Part shown: positions 17,825 to 26,194 of the stretch, piece by piece
How positions within the stretch are numbered: the stretch's first letter is position 1
Layout of the letters: every line of letters starts with the position of its first letter
Source: Actinotalea solisilvae
Lineage (GTDB): Bacteria > Actinomycetota > Actinomycetes > Actinomycetales > Cellulomonadaceae
Reading direction: 5' to 3'
DNA length: 64,000 bases
Assembly: GCF_016464425.1 (NCBI RefSeq)
Contig: NZ_JADDKQ010000019.1
Coordinates: 110,427 to 174,426, forward strand
The notes under the pieces: model-generated
What the model saw: only the letters and a program-made list of their open reading frames with translations
Databases searched by the model: none
What the model was told of the DNA's origin: nothing
Program-made: the position numbers and the translations under genes

Positions 17825-18967
17825 ATGTCCGCCCCGACCGTCGAGTCCGTCACCGCCGCGCTGGCCGGGGTCATCGACCCCGAGATCCGCCGCCCCATCA
17901 CCGAGCTCGGCATGGTGCGCTCGGTCGACGTCGCGCCCGGGCCCGACGGCGCCGCGGTCACGGTGGGTGTCGACCTCACGACCGCGGGGTGCCCCATGAA
18001 GGACACCATCACGCGCGAGGTCACCGCGACGGTGCGCGGGCTCGAGGGGGTCACGTCGGTCGCGGTCGACCTCGGCGTGATGTCGGCCGAGCAGCGGGCC
18101 GAGCTGCGCTCGATGCTGCGCGGCGACGCGGCGGAGCCGGTCATCCCGTTCGCGCAGCCGGACAACCTCACGCGCGTGTACGCGGTCGCGTCCGGCAAGG
18201 GCGGCGTGGGCAAGTCCTCGGTGACCGCCAACCTCGCGGTCGCGATGGCGCAGCAGGGGCTCAAGGTCGGCGTCGTGGACGCGGACGTCTACGGGTTCTC
18301 CATCCCGCGCATGCTCGGTGTGACGCAGGCGCCGACCAAGGTCGACGACATGATCCTGCCGCCCGTCGCGCACGGGGTGAAGGTCATCTCGATCGGCATG
18401 TTCGTGCCCGCGGGGCAGCCCGTGGTGTGGCGCGGGCCCATGCTCCACCGCGCCCTCCAGCAGTTCCTCGCGGACGTCTTCTGGGGTGACCTCGACGTCC
18501 TGCTGCTCGACCTGCCGCCCGGGACGGGCGACATCGCGATCTCCGTCGCGCAGATGCTGCCGACCAGCGAGCTCCTCGTCGTGACGACGCCCCAGCCGGC
18601 CGCGGCCGAGGTCGCCGAGCGCGCGGGGTCGATCGCGCTGCAGACGCGGCAGCAGCTCGTCGGCGTCGTCGAGAACATGTCCTGGCTCGAGACGCCCGAC
18701 GGCACGCGCGTCGAGGTGTTCGGCGCGGGCGGTGGCCAGGCCGTCGCCGACAACCTGTCGCGTGCGACCGGCACGCCCGTGCGTCTGCTCGGCCAGATCC
18801 CGCTGGACCTCGAGCTGCGCGCCGCGGGCGACGCGGGCACGCCCGTGACCCTCGCGTCGCCCGACTCCCCCGGCGCGCGCGTGCTGCACGAGATCGCCTC
18901 GTCGCTCGCGCACCGGTCCCGCGGCCTCGCCGGCCGCTCGCTGGGCCTGACCCCCGTCACCCGCTGA
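17825..18967 (+). CDS. Mrp/NBP35-family P-loop ATPase, iron-sulfur carrier type
   Basis: 380 residues. N-terminal MIP18/DUF59 domain (about 5-85, with TTAGCPMKDTI) and a C-terminal Mrp/ApbC ATPase with deviant Walker A GKGGVGKSS (about 125), Walker B LLDLPPGTGD and switch region. In classic Mrp the segment after NMSW carries a CxxC cluster-binding pair; here it reads NMSWLETPDGTRVEVFG with no cysteine. Likely role is Fe-S cluster carriage, less certain without that pair. ATG start 6 bases after TACGAT (17813-17818), leaderless pattern. Confidence 0.88.
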   Translation: MSAPTVESVTAALAGVIDPEIRRPITELGMVRSVDVAPGPDGAAVTVGVDLTTAGCPMKDTITREVTATVRGLEGVTSVAVDLGVMSAEQRAELRSMLRGDAAEPVIPFAQPDNLTRVYAVASGKGGVGKSSVTANLAVAMAQQGLKVGVVDADVYGFSIPRMLGVTQAPTKVDDMILPPVAHGVKVISIGMFVPAGQPVVWRGPMLHRALQQFLADVFWGDLDVLLLDLPPGTGDIAISVAQMLPTSELLVVTTPQPAAAEVAERAGSIALQTRQQLVGVVENMSWLETPDGTRVEVFGAGGGQAVADNLSRATGTPVRLLGQIPLDLELRAAGDAGTPVTLASPDSPGARVLHEIASSLAHRSRGLAGRSLGLTPVTR

Positions 18968-19011
18968 CCCGTCCCGCCTCCCGGGCGACCGGTGTGTGGC
19001 GGGCGGGTCTG

Positions 19012-19040
19012 TTGTGTTGTGTTCGTTCGTGGTGGATACT
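19012..19040 (+). promoter_or_regulatory. Promoter and T/G-rich operator candidate of the galactose operon
   Basis: In a local low-GC pocket, TTGTGT (19012-19017) and GATACT (19035-19040) are 17 bases apart, and the -10 ends 6 bases before the regulator's ATG. Overlapping TGTTG/TGTTC repeats (about 19010-19028) resemble the T/G-rich direct-repeat operators of DeoR-type regulators. Autoregulation by the DeoR protein is inferred. Confidence 0.55.
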
Positions 19041-19046
19041 GTTCGC

Positions 19047-19886
19047 ATGCTTGCGCAGCAGCGTCAGGAGCTCATCCTGAGCCGCATCCGCACCACCGGG
19101 GCGGTGCGCGTGGCGGACCTCGTCGCGAGCCTCGACGTCTCCGACATGACCGTGCGCCGCGACATCGCCGAGCTGGCCCGGCGCGGGCTCGTCCACCGGG
19201 TCCACGGCGGCGCGGTCGACGCCCACCCCGCCGCGCACGAGCCCGAGTTCCGCGCCAAGCGCGAGCTCGCCGCGGGCCAGAAGGCCGCGATCGCGGAGGC
19301 CGCGCTCGTCCACGTCGAGCCCGGCAGCGCCGTCGCGCTCTCCGCGGGCACGACGACGCACCACCTCGCGCAGCTCATCGCCGCGAGCCCGGCGCTGCGG
19401 CCGCTCACGGTCGTGACGAACTCGCTGCCCGCCGCCGAGGCGCTCCACCGACCGGACGACCGCGACCTCACCGTCGTGCTCACGGGCGGGACGCGCACCC
19501 CCTCCGACGCGCTCGTCGGGCCGGTCGCGCTGCGCGCCCTCGACGGGCTGCGCGTCGACGTGACCTTCCTCGGCGTGCACGGCGTCGACGCCCACGCGGG
19601 CCTGACCACCCCGAACCTGCTCGAGGCGGAGACCGACCGGGCCCTCGTGCGCGTCGCGGGCCGCACGGTGGTGCTCGCGGACAGCTCCAAGTGGGGCACC
19701 GTCGGGCTCAGCCGCATCGCCGACCTGTCCGACGTCGCCGTCCTCGTGACCGACGACGCGCTGCCCGCCGAGGCGGTCGAGGACCTGCGCGCGCAGGTCG
19801 GCAGCCTGGTCCTCGTGGCCGCGCAGGACCACCCCGAACCCGCCGCCGACCCCGCGACCGCGGGACCCGACCGAGGAGAACCGTGA
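19047..19886 (+). CDS. DeoR/GlpR-family regulator of the galactose operon
   Basis: 279 residues. N-terminal DeoR HTH (QRQELILSRIRTTGAVRVADLVASLDVSDMTVRRDI split over residues 4-45) with the family signature TVRRDIAELARRGLVHRVHGGA, then the sugar-phosphate-binding DeoRC domain (LSAGTTTHHLA, VVTNSL, LTGGT, DSSKWG). It most likely represses galT-galK until a phosphorylated sugar is bound. The ATG at 19047 is preferred to an upstream GTG at 18996 because it starts the family N-terminus and sits 6 bases after the -10. Its stop overlaps the galT start (GTGA). Confidence 0.9.
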   Translation: MLAQQRQELILSRIRTTGAVRVADLVASLDVSDMTVRRDIAELARRGLVHRVHGGAVDAHPAAHEPEFRAKRELAAGQKAAIAEAALVHVEPGSAVALSAGTTTHHLAQLIAASPALRPLTVVTNSLPAAEALHRPDDRDLTVVLTGGTRTPSDALVGPVALRALDGLRVDVTFLGVHGVDAHAGLTTPNLLEAETDRALVRVAGRTVVLADSSKWGTVGLSRIADLSDVAVLVTDDALPAEAVEDLRAQVGSLVLVAAQDHPEPAADPATAGPDRGEP

Positions 19887-21121
19887 CCGCACCTGGGACG
19901 CCCGACGGCGGCGGGGCGCGCGTGCGCCGCACCGCGACGACGCTCGCGGACGGACGCGAGCTCCTCTACTTCGACGACTCCGAGCCGTACGTCTCGGGCG
20001 GCGCCACGCGGCGTCTCGACGACCCGCGCCCGCTGGGCGACCGGTTCGTCGTCACCGACGCGGACGGCTCGACCCGGCCCATGACCGGGCCGGAGATGCG
20101 CCTCGACCCGCTCACGGGCGAGTGGATCCCCATGGCGTCGCACCGCATGAACCGCACGTTCCTCCCCGCGGCCGACGCGTGCCCGCTGTGCCCGGCGCGG
20201 CCGCAGACGTCGGGCACGGGCTACTCGGACGGCGAGATCCCCGCCACCGACTACGACGTCGCGGTCTTCGAGAACCGGTTCCCGGCGCTCATGCAGGTGC
20301 CCGGCATCACGCTCGACGACGGCTGGGACGTCGACGGCGAGCCGCTGTGGGCGGCGCGCCCGGCCGCCGGCCGCTGCGAGGTCGTGTGCTTCAGCGCGGA
20401 CCACACGAGCTCGTTCGCCGACCTCACCCCGCAGCGCGTGCGCACGATCGTCGAGGCGTGGGCGAACCGCACGACGCAGCTCGGCGCGCTGCCCGGCATC
20501 GAGCAGGTGTTCGCGTTCGAGAACCGCGGGCGCGAGATCGGCGTGACGTTGCCGCACCCGCACGGCCAGATCTACGCGTTCCCGTTCGTCACGCCGCGCA
20601 CGCGCGCGATGCTCGCGCAGGCGGCGGCGTACCGGGACCGCACGGGCGGCCACCTGCTGCACGACGTCGTCGAGGCCGAGCGGCGCGCGGGCACGCGCGT
20701 CGTGCTCGAGTCCGAGCACTGGGTCGCCTACGTCCCCGCCGCGGCGCGCTGGCCCGTCGAGGTGCACCTCGCGCCGAAGCGCGACGTCCTCGACCTCCCT
20801 GGCCTCACCGACGTCGAGCGCGACGACCTCGCGGTGACCTACCTCGAGCTGCTGCGCCGCCTCGACCGGTTCTTCGTCGAGCCGGACGCACCCGACGGCG
20901 AGCCCGGCCGCCCCATCCCGCTGCCCTACATCGCGGGGTGGCACCAGGCCGTCGTCGGCGAGGGCCGGGAGCTCGGCCGGCTGCACCTGCAGCTGTTCTC
21001 GGTGCTGCGCGCGCCCGGCAAGCTCAAGTACCTCGCGGGCGTCGAGTCCGGCGTCGGCGCCTGGATCAGCGACACGACGCCCGAGCGCATCGCCGCGCGC
21101 CTCCAGGAGGTCGTCGCGTGA
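19883..21121 (+). CDS. galT: Galactose-1-phosphate uridylyltransferase
   Basis: 412 residues. Transfers UMP from UDP-glucose to galactose-1-phosphate in the Leloir pathway. HIT-fold motifs: zinc-type CPLCP near residue 100, the catalytic HPH in LPHPHGQIYAFPF near residue 227, and the C-terminal GWHQA and LHLQLFS histidines. The GTG at 19883 has GAGGAGAA upstream and overlaps the regulator's stop; its own stop overlaps galK by 4 bases. The first 30 residues are a family-variable leader. Confidence 0.95.
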   Translation: MTAPGTPDGGGARVRRTATTLADGRELLYFDDSEPYVSGGATRRLDDPRPLGDRFVVTDADGSTRPMTGPEMRLDPLTGEWIPMASHRMNRTFLPAADACPLCPARPQTSGTGYSDGEIPATDYDVAVFENRFPALMQVPGITLDDGWDVDGEPLWAARPAAGRCEVVCFSADHTSSFADLTPQRVRTIVEAWANRTTQLGALPGIEQVFAFENRGREIGVTLPHPHGQIYAFPFVTPRTRAMLAQAAAYRDRTGGHLLHDVVEAERRAGTRVVLESEHWVAYVPAAARWPVEVHLAPKRDVLDLPGLTDVERDDLAVTYLELLRRLDRFFVEPDAPDGEPGRPIPLPYIAGWHQAVVGEGRELGRLHLQLFSVLRAPGKLKYLAGVESGVGAWISDTTPERIAARLQEVVA

Positions 21122-22344
21122 GCGCCGGCGCCTGGACCCGGGCCTGGTCCCCCGCGGAGGGCGCGGAGCGCGTCGCCGCGGCCTTCGCCGAGCACCTGGG
21201 CGGCGCGCCCGACGGCGTCTGGTCCGCGCCGGGCCGCGCCAACGTCATCGGCGAGCACACCGACTACAACGGCGGGCTGTGCCTGCCGGTCGCGCTCCCC
21301 CACCGGACCTACGTCGCGCTGCGTACGCGCACGCCCGACGACGGGCTCCCGCGCGGCACGGTGCGCCTGCTCTCGGCCCAGGAGGCGGGCGCGGGCCTCG
21401 TGACGCTCGACCTCGCCGACGTCGGCCCGGGGACCGTCCGCGGCTGGGCCGCGTACGCCGTCGGCGTCGCGTGGGCGCTGCGCGAGGCGGGCCACGACGT
21501 GGCGGGCTTCGACGCCGTCGTGGACTCGTGCGTCCCGTACGGCGCCGGGCTGTCCTCCTCGGCGGCGCTCGAGTGCGCCGTCGCCGTCGCGCTCGACGAG
21601 GTGCACGGGCTCGGGCTCGGCGACGACGCCGGCCGGGCGCGGCTGGCCGAGGCGTGCATCCGCGCCGAGAACGACATCGCGGGCGCCGCGACGGGCGGCA
21701 TGGACCAGGCCGCGTCGCTGCGCTGCCGCGCCGGCCACGCGCTCCTGCTCGACACCCGCGACGGCTCGACCCGGCACATCCCCCTCGACCTCGAGCAGCA
21801 CGGGCTCGCCCTGCTCGTCATCGACACGCGCGCCGAGCACCAGCTCGTGGACGGCCAGTACGCGTCCCGCCGCGCGGCGTGCGAGCGCGCGGCCGCCCAC
21901 CTCGGCGTCGCGACGCTGCGCGAGGTGACGGACCTCGACGCCGCCCTCGCGTCCCTCGCGACGCTGCCCGACGGCGACGTCGTGCAGCGGCGGGTCCGGC
22001 ACGTCGTCACCGAGATCGCGCGCGTCGAGGAGGTCGAGCGCCTGCTCGACGCCGGGCGGGTCGAGGACCTCGGACCCGTGCTGAGCGCCGCGCACGCGTC
22101 GCTCCGGGACGATTACGAGGTCTCGTGCCGCGAGCTCGACGTCGCCGTCGACGCCGCCTGCGCCGCCGGCGCGCTCGGCGGACGCATGGTCGGCGGCGGC
22201 TTCGGCGGCTCGGCGATCGCGCTCGTCCGCGCCGACGAGGTCGGCGCGGTGGCCGATGCCGTGGCGCGCGCCTTCGCCGCCGAGGAGCTCCCCCCGCCCG
22301 CGTTCCTCGTCGCGGTCGCCGCGGGACCGGCCGCGCGCGTCTGA
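21118..22344 (+). CDS. galK: Galactokinase
   Basis: 408 residues, GHMP kinase. Phosphorylates galactose with ATP as the first Leloir step. Signatures: galactokinase motif PGRANVIGEHTDYNGG near residue 40, the GHMP ATP loop VPYGAGLSSSAALECA near residue 140, GGMDQAAS with the catalytic Asp near 198, and GGRMVGGGFGGSAIAL near the C-terminus. Starts with GTG overlapping the galT stop. No galE is present in the operon, so the epimerase must be encoded elsewhere. Ends 28 bases before a strong terminator. Confidence 0.95.
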   Translation: MSAGAWTRAWSPAEGAERVAAAFAEHLGGAPDGVWSAPGRANVIGEHTDYNGGLCLPVALPHRTYVALRTRTPDDGLPRGTVRLLSAQEAGAGLVTLDLADVGPGTVRGWAAYAVGVAWALREAGHDVAGFDAVVDSCVPYGAGLSSSAALECAVAVALDEVHGLGLGDDAGRARLAEACIRAENDIAGAATGGMDQAASLRCRAGHALLLDTRDGSTRHIPLDLEQHGLALLVIDTRAEHQLVDGQYASRRAACERAAAHLGVATLREVTDLDAALASLATLPDGDVVQRRVRHVVTEIARVEEVERLLDAGRVEDLGPVLSAAHASLRDDYEVSCRELDVAVDAACAAGALGGRMVGGGFGGSAIALVRADEVGAVADAVARAFAAEELPPPAFLVAVAAGPAARV

Positions 22345-22372
22345 GCCGCCCTCCCCGGCCTCGCCCGGTCGC

Positions 22373-22402
22373 GACGGCCCCCGACCACGGTCGGGGGCCG
22401 TC
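22373..22402 (+). terminator. Hairpin terminator of the gal operon
   Basis: Perfect 13-bp stem GACGGCCCCCGAC (22373-22385) / GTCGGGGGCCGTC (22390-22402) with a 4-base loop, just after galK. Confidence 0.85.
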
Positions 22403-22624
22403 GTGCTGCCTGGGCAGGTGACGGCGGGACCCCAACGAAACGCGCGCGCCGGACGTCGTGTGATCAGGGGGAGGTGTGCGGCCGCGGCGTAGCCACGGCC
22501 GTCGCTCATCCGGACGTCCGAGGCGGGTCCGACGAAGGTCATCCCGCAGAACGATCTCCGGCGCGCACAGCCCTCGATAGGTTTCCACCGCACGGCTCAG
22601 CCCGCACCTCGAGAGGGTCCTTCG

Positions 22625-23668
22625 ATGACGTCCACACTCCTGCGCTCGCTCGGCGTCGCCACGAGCGCCGCGCTCCTCATCACCCTCACCGCGTGCGGCG
22701 GCGGCGGCCAGGGCGGCGGCGACGGGGGCGGCGCCGCGTCGGACGACCTGCCGAAGGGCCCGCTCGACGAGATGTTCGAGGAGATGTACGGGGGCGGTGA
22801 CACCGAGGCCCAGGACCGCCAGATGATGGAGGCCGAGGAGATCACGGCCGAGTGCATGGCCGAGCTCGGCTTCGAGTACACGCCGGTCGACTGGTCGCAG
22901 CCCGGGACCATGGGCGGCGGCGAGGAGCCCGAGGAGGAGTGGGGCACGCTCGAGTTCGCCGAGAAGTGGGGCTACGGCGCGACGACGAACCCGTGGGGCG
23001 GCGGCGAGCCGGTCGAGGGCGAGCAGGAGTTCGTCGACCCCAACCAGGCCTACGTCGAGTCGATGTCCGAGACCGAGGCCGCGGCCTACTACGCGGCGCT
23101 CTACGGCGAGCCGGTCGAGGGCGAGGGTGAGGAGGGCGAGGCCGTCGAGTGGAACTGGGAGACCGCGGGCTGCAGCGGCAAGGCGCAGCACGAGGTCTAC
23201 GAGGCCGGCAACGGCATGGACGAGGACCAGTTCACGGCCCTGCAGGAGGAGATGGACACCATGTGGCAGTCCATCGAGTCGGACTCGCGGCTCACGGAGC
23301 TCAAGGAGTCCTGGGCCTCGTGCATGGCCGACGCCGGCTACGACGGGCTGGCCGAGCCGGCCGACGCCGAGAACCTCATCTACGAGAAGACCAACGCGAT
23401 CTACGACGAGTTCTACGCCGAGGGGAACATCGACCCCGAGGCGACCGAGGAGGACTACGCCGCGATCCAGGAGCAGATCGACGAGCGCCTCGCCGAGATC
23501 ACGCCCGAGGAGATCGAGACCGCCGTCGCGGACTTCACCTGCCGCGACGAGGTCGAGCTGACCCGGACGCAGGCCGAGGTCTCGGTGGAGTACCAGCAGG
23601 AGTTCTACGACGCCCACAAGGACGAGCTCGAGGCCTGGCGCGACTCGATGGTCGAGCAGAACGGCTGA
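22625..23668 (+). CDS. Acidic secreted lipoprotein, unknown function
   Basis: 347 residues. Type II signal peptide with lipobox LTAC, lipid Cys at 24, followed by a Gly-rich linker. The mature part is strongly acidic (many GEGEEGE, DEFYAEGN, EEDYAAI runs) and has two related blocks, ECMAELGFEY (Cys77) and SCMADAGYDG, plus two more cysteines (AGCSGK, FTCRDE), suggesting disulfides. Similar CMxxxGY lipoproteins occur in actinobacteria without known role. An upstream -10-like TAGGTT lies at 22578-22583 and GAGAGGG serves as Shine-Dalgarno. The 280 bases before it otherwise hold only the gal terminator. Confidence 0.75.
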   Translation: MTSTLLRSLGVATSAALLITLTACGGGGQGGGDGGGAASDDLPKGPLDEMFEEMYGGGDTEAQDRQMMEAEEITAECMAELGFEYTPVDWSQPGTMGGGEEPEEEWGTLEFAEKWGYGATTNPWGGGEPVEGEQEFVDPNQAYVESMSETEAAAYYAALYGEPVEGEGEEGEAVEWNWETAGCSGKAQHEVYEAGNGMDEDQFTALQEEMDTMWQSIESDSRLTELKESWASCMADAGYDGLAEPADAENLIYEKTNAIYDEFYAEGNIDPEATEEDYAAIQEQIDERLAEITPEEIETAVADFTCRDEVELTRTQAEVSVEYQQEFYDAHKDELEAWRDSMVEQNG

Positions 23669-23706
23669 GGCCGACGTGCGGCGGGCCTGACGACCGCCGC
23701 GCACGG

Positions 23707-23751
23707 ACCGGGGAGCGACGCCTGTCAGGGGGCCAGGCGTCGCTCCCCGGT
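23707..23751 (+). terminator. Very strong hairpin terminator
   Basis: Perfect 18-bp stem (23707-23724 with 23734-23751) and a 9-base loop, 38 bases after the lipoprotein stop; it insulates the lipoprotein gene from the efflux operon that starts at 23835. Confidence 0.88.
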
Positions 23752-23834
23752 GGGAGCGCGTCGACACGGCGCGCGTCCGCCGCGGCGGACCAGGGCACGC
23801 GCTCCGCGAGCGCACCGACGAGGGGGCAGGACGC

Positions 23835-25463
23835 ATGAAGGCACCGAGGATGACCGGGTCCACGAGGACCATCTGGATCATGGCGGTCACGGCGGTGATC
23901 AGCCTGGGCGCCGGGCTCGGGCTCAGCCGGCTCATCGTCTCGCCGGCCGACGCCGCCGCGAACGCGGCCCCGCCGGCCGCCGGACCCATCACGGTGCCGG
24001 TCGAGACGCGCGCGCTCGCCAACGACATCGTCCTGCGGGGCGACGCGGTCTACGAGGACCCGGTCGACGTCGTCGTCGAGACCGGCGACCTGGGCGGGCC
24101 CGCGGTCGTCACCGGGCAGGTGCGCGAGGTCGGCGCGACGCTCGAGGCCGGCTCGGTCGTGCTCGAGGTGGCGGGCCGCCCGGTCATCCTCCTGCCCGGC
24201 GAGCTGCCGGTGTACCGGACGCTGCGGGTCGGCGTCACCGGCCCCGACGTGCTCCAGCTCAAGGCCGCGCTGGTCGCCCTCGGGCTCGACCCGGGCGACG
24301 AGACGTCGGCGTCCTACGACGCCGCGACCGCGACCGCGGTCCAGGCGCTCTACGCCCGCGTGGGCTACGAGGCGCCGACCGGCGGCGAGGAGAGCGACCT
24401 GGCCGTGCAGGCGGCGCGCGACGGCGTCCGGTCGGCCGAGGAGCAGGTCGGGTCCGCGCAGCGCGCCCTGACGACGGCGCGCGCGGGGCTGTCCGACAAG
24501 GACCGCGTGGCCCTGCAGGCCGAGGTCGACAGCGCGACCTACGCCCTCGAGGCCGCCCGCCACGAGTGCGCCGAGGCGACGGGCACGCCGGACCAGGCGC
24601 GGGCGTGCGGGCCCTCGGTCGTCGAGGCCGACGGGCGGCTCAAGGTCGCGGTCGCGGCGCAGGCCGAGGGGCTCGCCGCCCCCGACACGGCCGAGGAGCA
24701 GGCGGCCGTCGCGTCCGCCCAGCGGGCGCTGGACGACGCGCGCGAGCAGCTCGCCGAGGCCCAGGAGGACGTCCTCACCCCGCTCCCCGCGAGCGAGGTC
24801 GTGTACCTCTCGAGCCTGCCGCGGCGCGTCGACGACGTCGCCGTGCGGCGCGGCTCGACCGTCTCCGGCACGGCCGTGATGACGGTCTCCGGCGCGACGC
24901 TCCAGATCGCCGGCATGGTCTCGGCCGACGACGCCGCGCTCGTCGCCGCGGGCACGCCGGTGACGATCGCGCTGCCCGACGGCACGGATGCCCCCGGGAC
25001 GGTCCACTCCGTCGGGGTGGACGCCGAGGAGAAGGAGTCCGGCGACGGCGCCGACGGCGACGGGCAGGGCGGCACGCCGGGGGCCGACGGCCGCAAGCGC
25101 GTCGTCGTCGTGCCGGACGCGCTCACCGACGATCAGCGCGCGCAGCTCCAGGGCGCCAACGTCCGGATCACCATCCCGGTGAGCGCGACGGAGGGCGAGG
25201 TGCTCGCCGTGCCCACCGCCGCCCTGACCGCGGGGCCGGGCGGGGAGGCGCGCGTCGAGGTGCTCGGCGAGGGCGACGAGACGACGCTCGTCACCGTCGA
25301 GACGGGCCTGGCCGCGGACGGCTACGTCGAGGTCACGGCCGTCGACGGGACGCTCGCCGAGGGCGACCGCGTGGTCGTGGGCGTGACCGGCGAGGAGGAG
25401 CCGGCCGACGGCGACGAGCCGACGCAGGACGAGGGCGCCGAGGACGAGGGCTCCGGCTCGTGA
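23835..25463 (+). CDS. Efflux adaptor protein with peptidoglycan-binding-like domain
   Basis: 542 residues. N-terminal signal-anchor helix (about 12-32, IWIMAVTAVISLGAGLGL), a beta-rich lipoyl-like part, a PG_binding_1-like domain (about 135-175, GPDVLQLKAALVALGLDPG...YDAATATAVQALYARVGY), a helical hairpin (about 185-310, with AEEQVGSAQRALTTARAGL) and a beta-barrel C-half, ending in an acidic tail. This is the actinobacterial MacA/HlyD-type adaptor. It begins a three-gene operon and overlaps the ATPase gene by 4 bases. GGGGGCAGG precedes the ATG. Confidence 0.85.
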   Translation: MKAPRMTGSTRTIWIMAVTAVISLGAGLGLSRLIVSPADAAANAAPPAAGPITVPVETRALANDIVLRGDAVYEDPVDVVVETGDLGGPAVVTGQVREVGATLEAGSVVLEVAGRPVILLPGELPVYRTLRVGVTGPDVLQLKAALVALGLDPGDETSASYDAATATAVQALYARVGYEAPTGGEESDLAVQAARDGVRSAEEQVGSAQRALTTARAGLSDKDRVALQAEVDSATYALEAARHECAEATGTPDQARACGPSVVEADGRLKVAVAAQAEGLAAPDTAEEQAAVASAQRALDDAREQLAEAQEDVLTPLPASEVVYLSSLPRRVDDVAVRRGSTVSGTAVMTVSGATLQIAGMVSADDAALVAAGTPVTIALPDGTDAPGTVHSVGVDAEEKESGDGADGDGQGGTPGADGRKRVVVVPDALTDDQRAQLQGANVRITIPVSATEGEVLAVPTAALTAGPGGEARVEVLGEGDETTLVTVETGLAADGYVEVTAVDGTLAEGDRVVVGVTGEEEPADGDEPTQDEGAEDEGSGS

Positions 25464-26194
25464 GCGTCGTCGAGCTCTTCGAGCCCGGGCCCGCGCCCGA
25501 CCCACGGGCGGCCCACGAGCACGTCCCCGTCATCGAGCTGCGCGGCCTGAGCCGCACGTTCCCCGGCACTCCGCCGGTCGAGGCCCTGCGCGGCGTCGAC
25601 CTGCGCGTCGGCCGCGGGGACTACGTCTCGGTGATCGGGCCGTCCGGCTCGGGCAAGTCGACGCTGCTGCACATCCTCGGGCTGCTCGACCGGCCGACGG
25701 CGGGCGACTACCTGCTCGACGGCCTGCCGACGGGCGAGGCGTCCGACGAGGACCGCGCGACCCTGCGCGGGGGGCGGATCGGGTTCGTCTTCCAGTCCTT
25801 CCACCTGCTCCCCCACCGCAGCGTGCTCGACAACGTGCTCCTCGCGACGCTCTACAGCGGCGTCCCGCGCGCCGAGCGGCGCGACCGGGCGCTCGCGGCG
25901 CTCGACCGCGTGGGGCTCAGCCACCGCCTGGACTTCCTGCCGACGGTGCTGTCGGGCGGCGAGCGTCAGCGCGTCGCCGTGGCGCGCGCGGTCGTGTCCT
26001 CGCCGCACGTGCTCCTGGCCGACGAGCCCACGGGCAACCTCGACTCGGAGAACTCGGCGGGCGTGCTCGCCCTGTTCGACGAGCTCCACCGCGACGGCCT
26101 CACGCTCGTCGTCATCACGCACGACCCGACGGTGTCCGCGCACGCGGGCCGCCGCATCCGGATCGCCGACGGCCTGCTCACGGAGGTGGCGTGA
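25460..26194 (+). CDS. MacB/LolD-type ABC transporter ATPase
   Basis: 244 residues, one nucleotide-binding domain. Walker A GPSGSGKST near residue 60, Q-loop FQSFHLLPHRSVLDNV (typical of the MacB/LolD class), signature LSGGERQRVAVARAV, Walker B LLADEPTGNLD, H-loop ITHD. It powers the permease encoded next. GTG start overlaps the adaptor stop (GTGA). Confidence 0.93.
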   Translation: MSVVELFEPGPAPDPRAAHEHVPVIELRGLSRTFPGTPPVEALRGVDLRVGRGDYVSVIGPSGSGKSTLLHILGLLDRPTAGDYLLDGLPTGEASDEDRATLRGGRIGFVFQSFHLLPHRSVLDNVLLATLYSGVPRAERRDRALAALDRVGLSHRLDFLPTVLSGGERQRVAVARAVVSSPHVLLADEPTGNLDSENSAGVLALFDELHRDGLTLVVITHDPTVSAHAGRRIRIADGLLTEVA

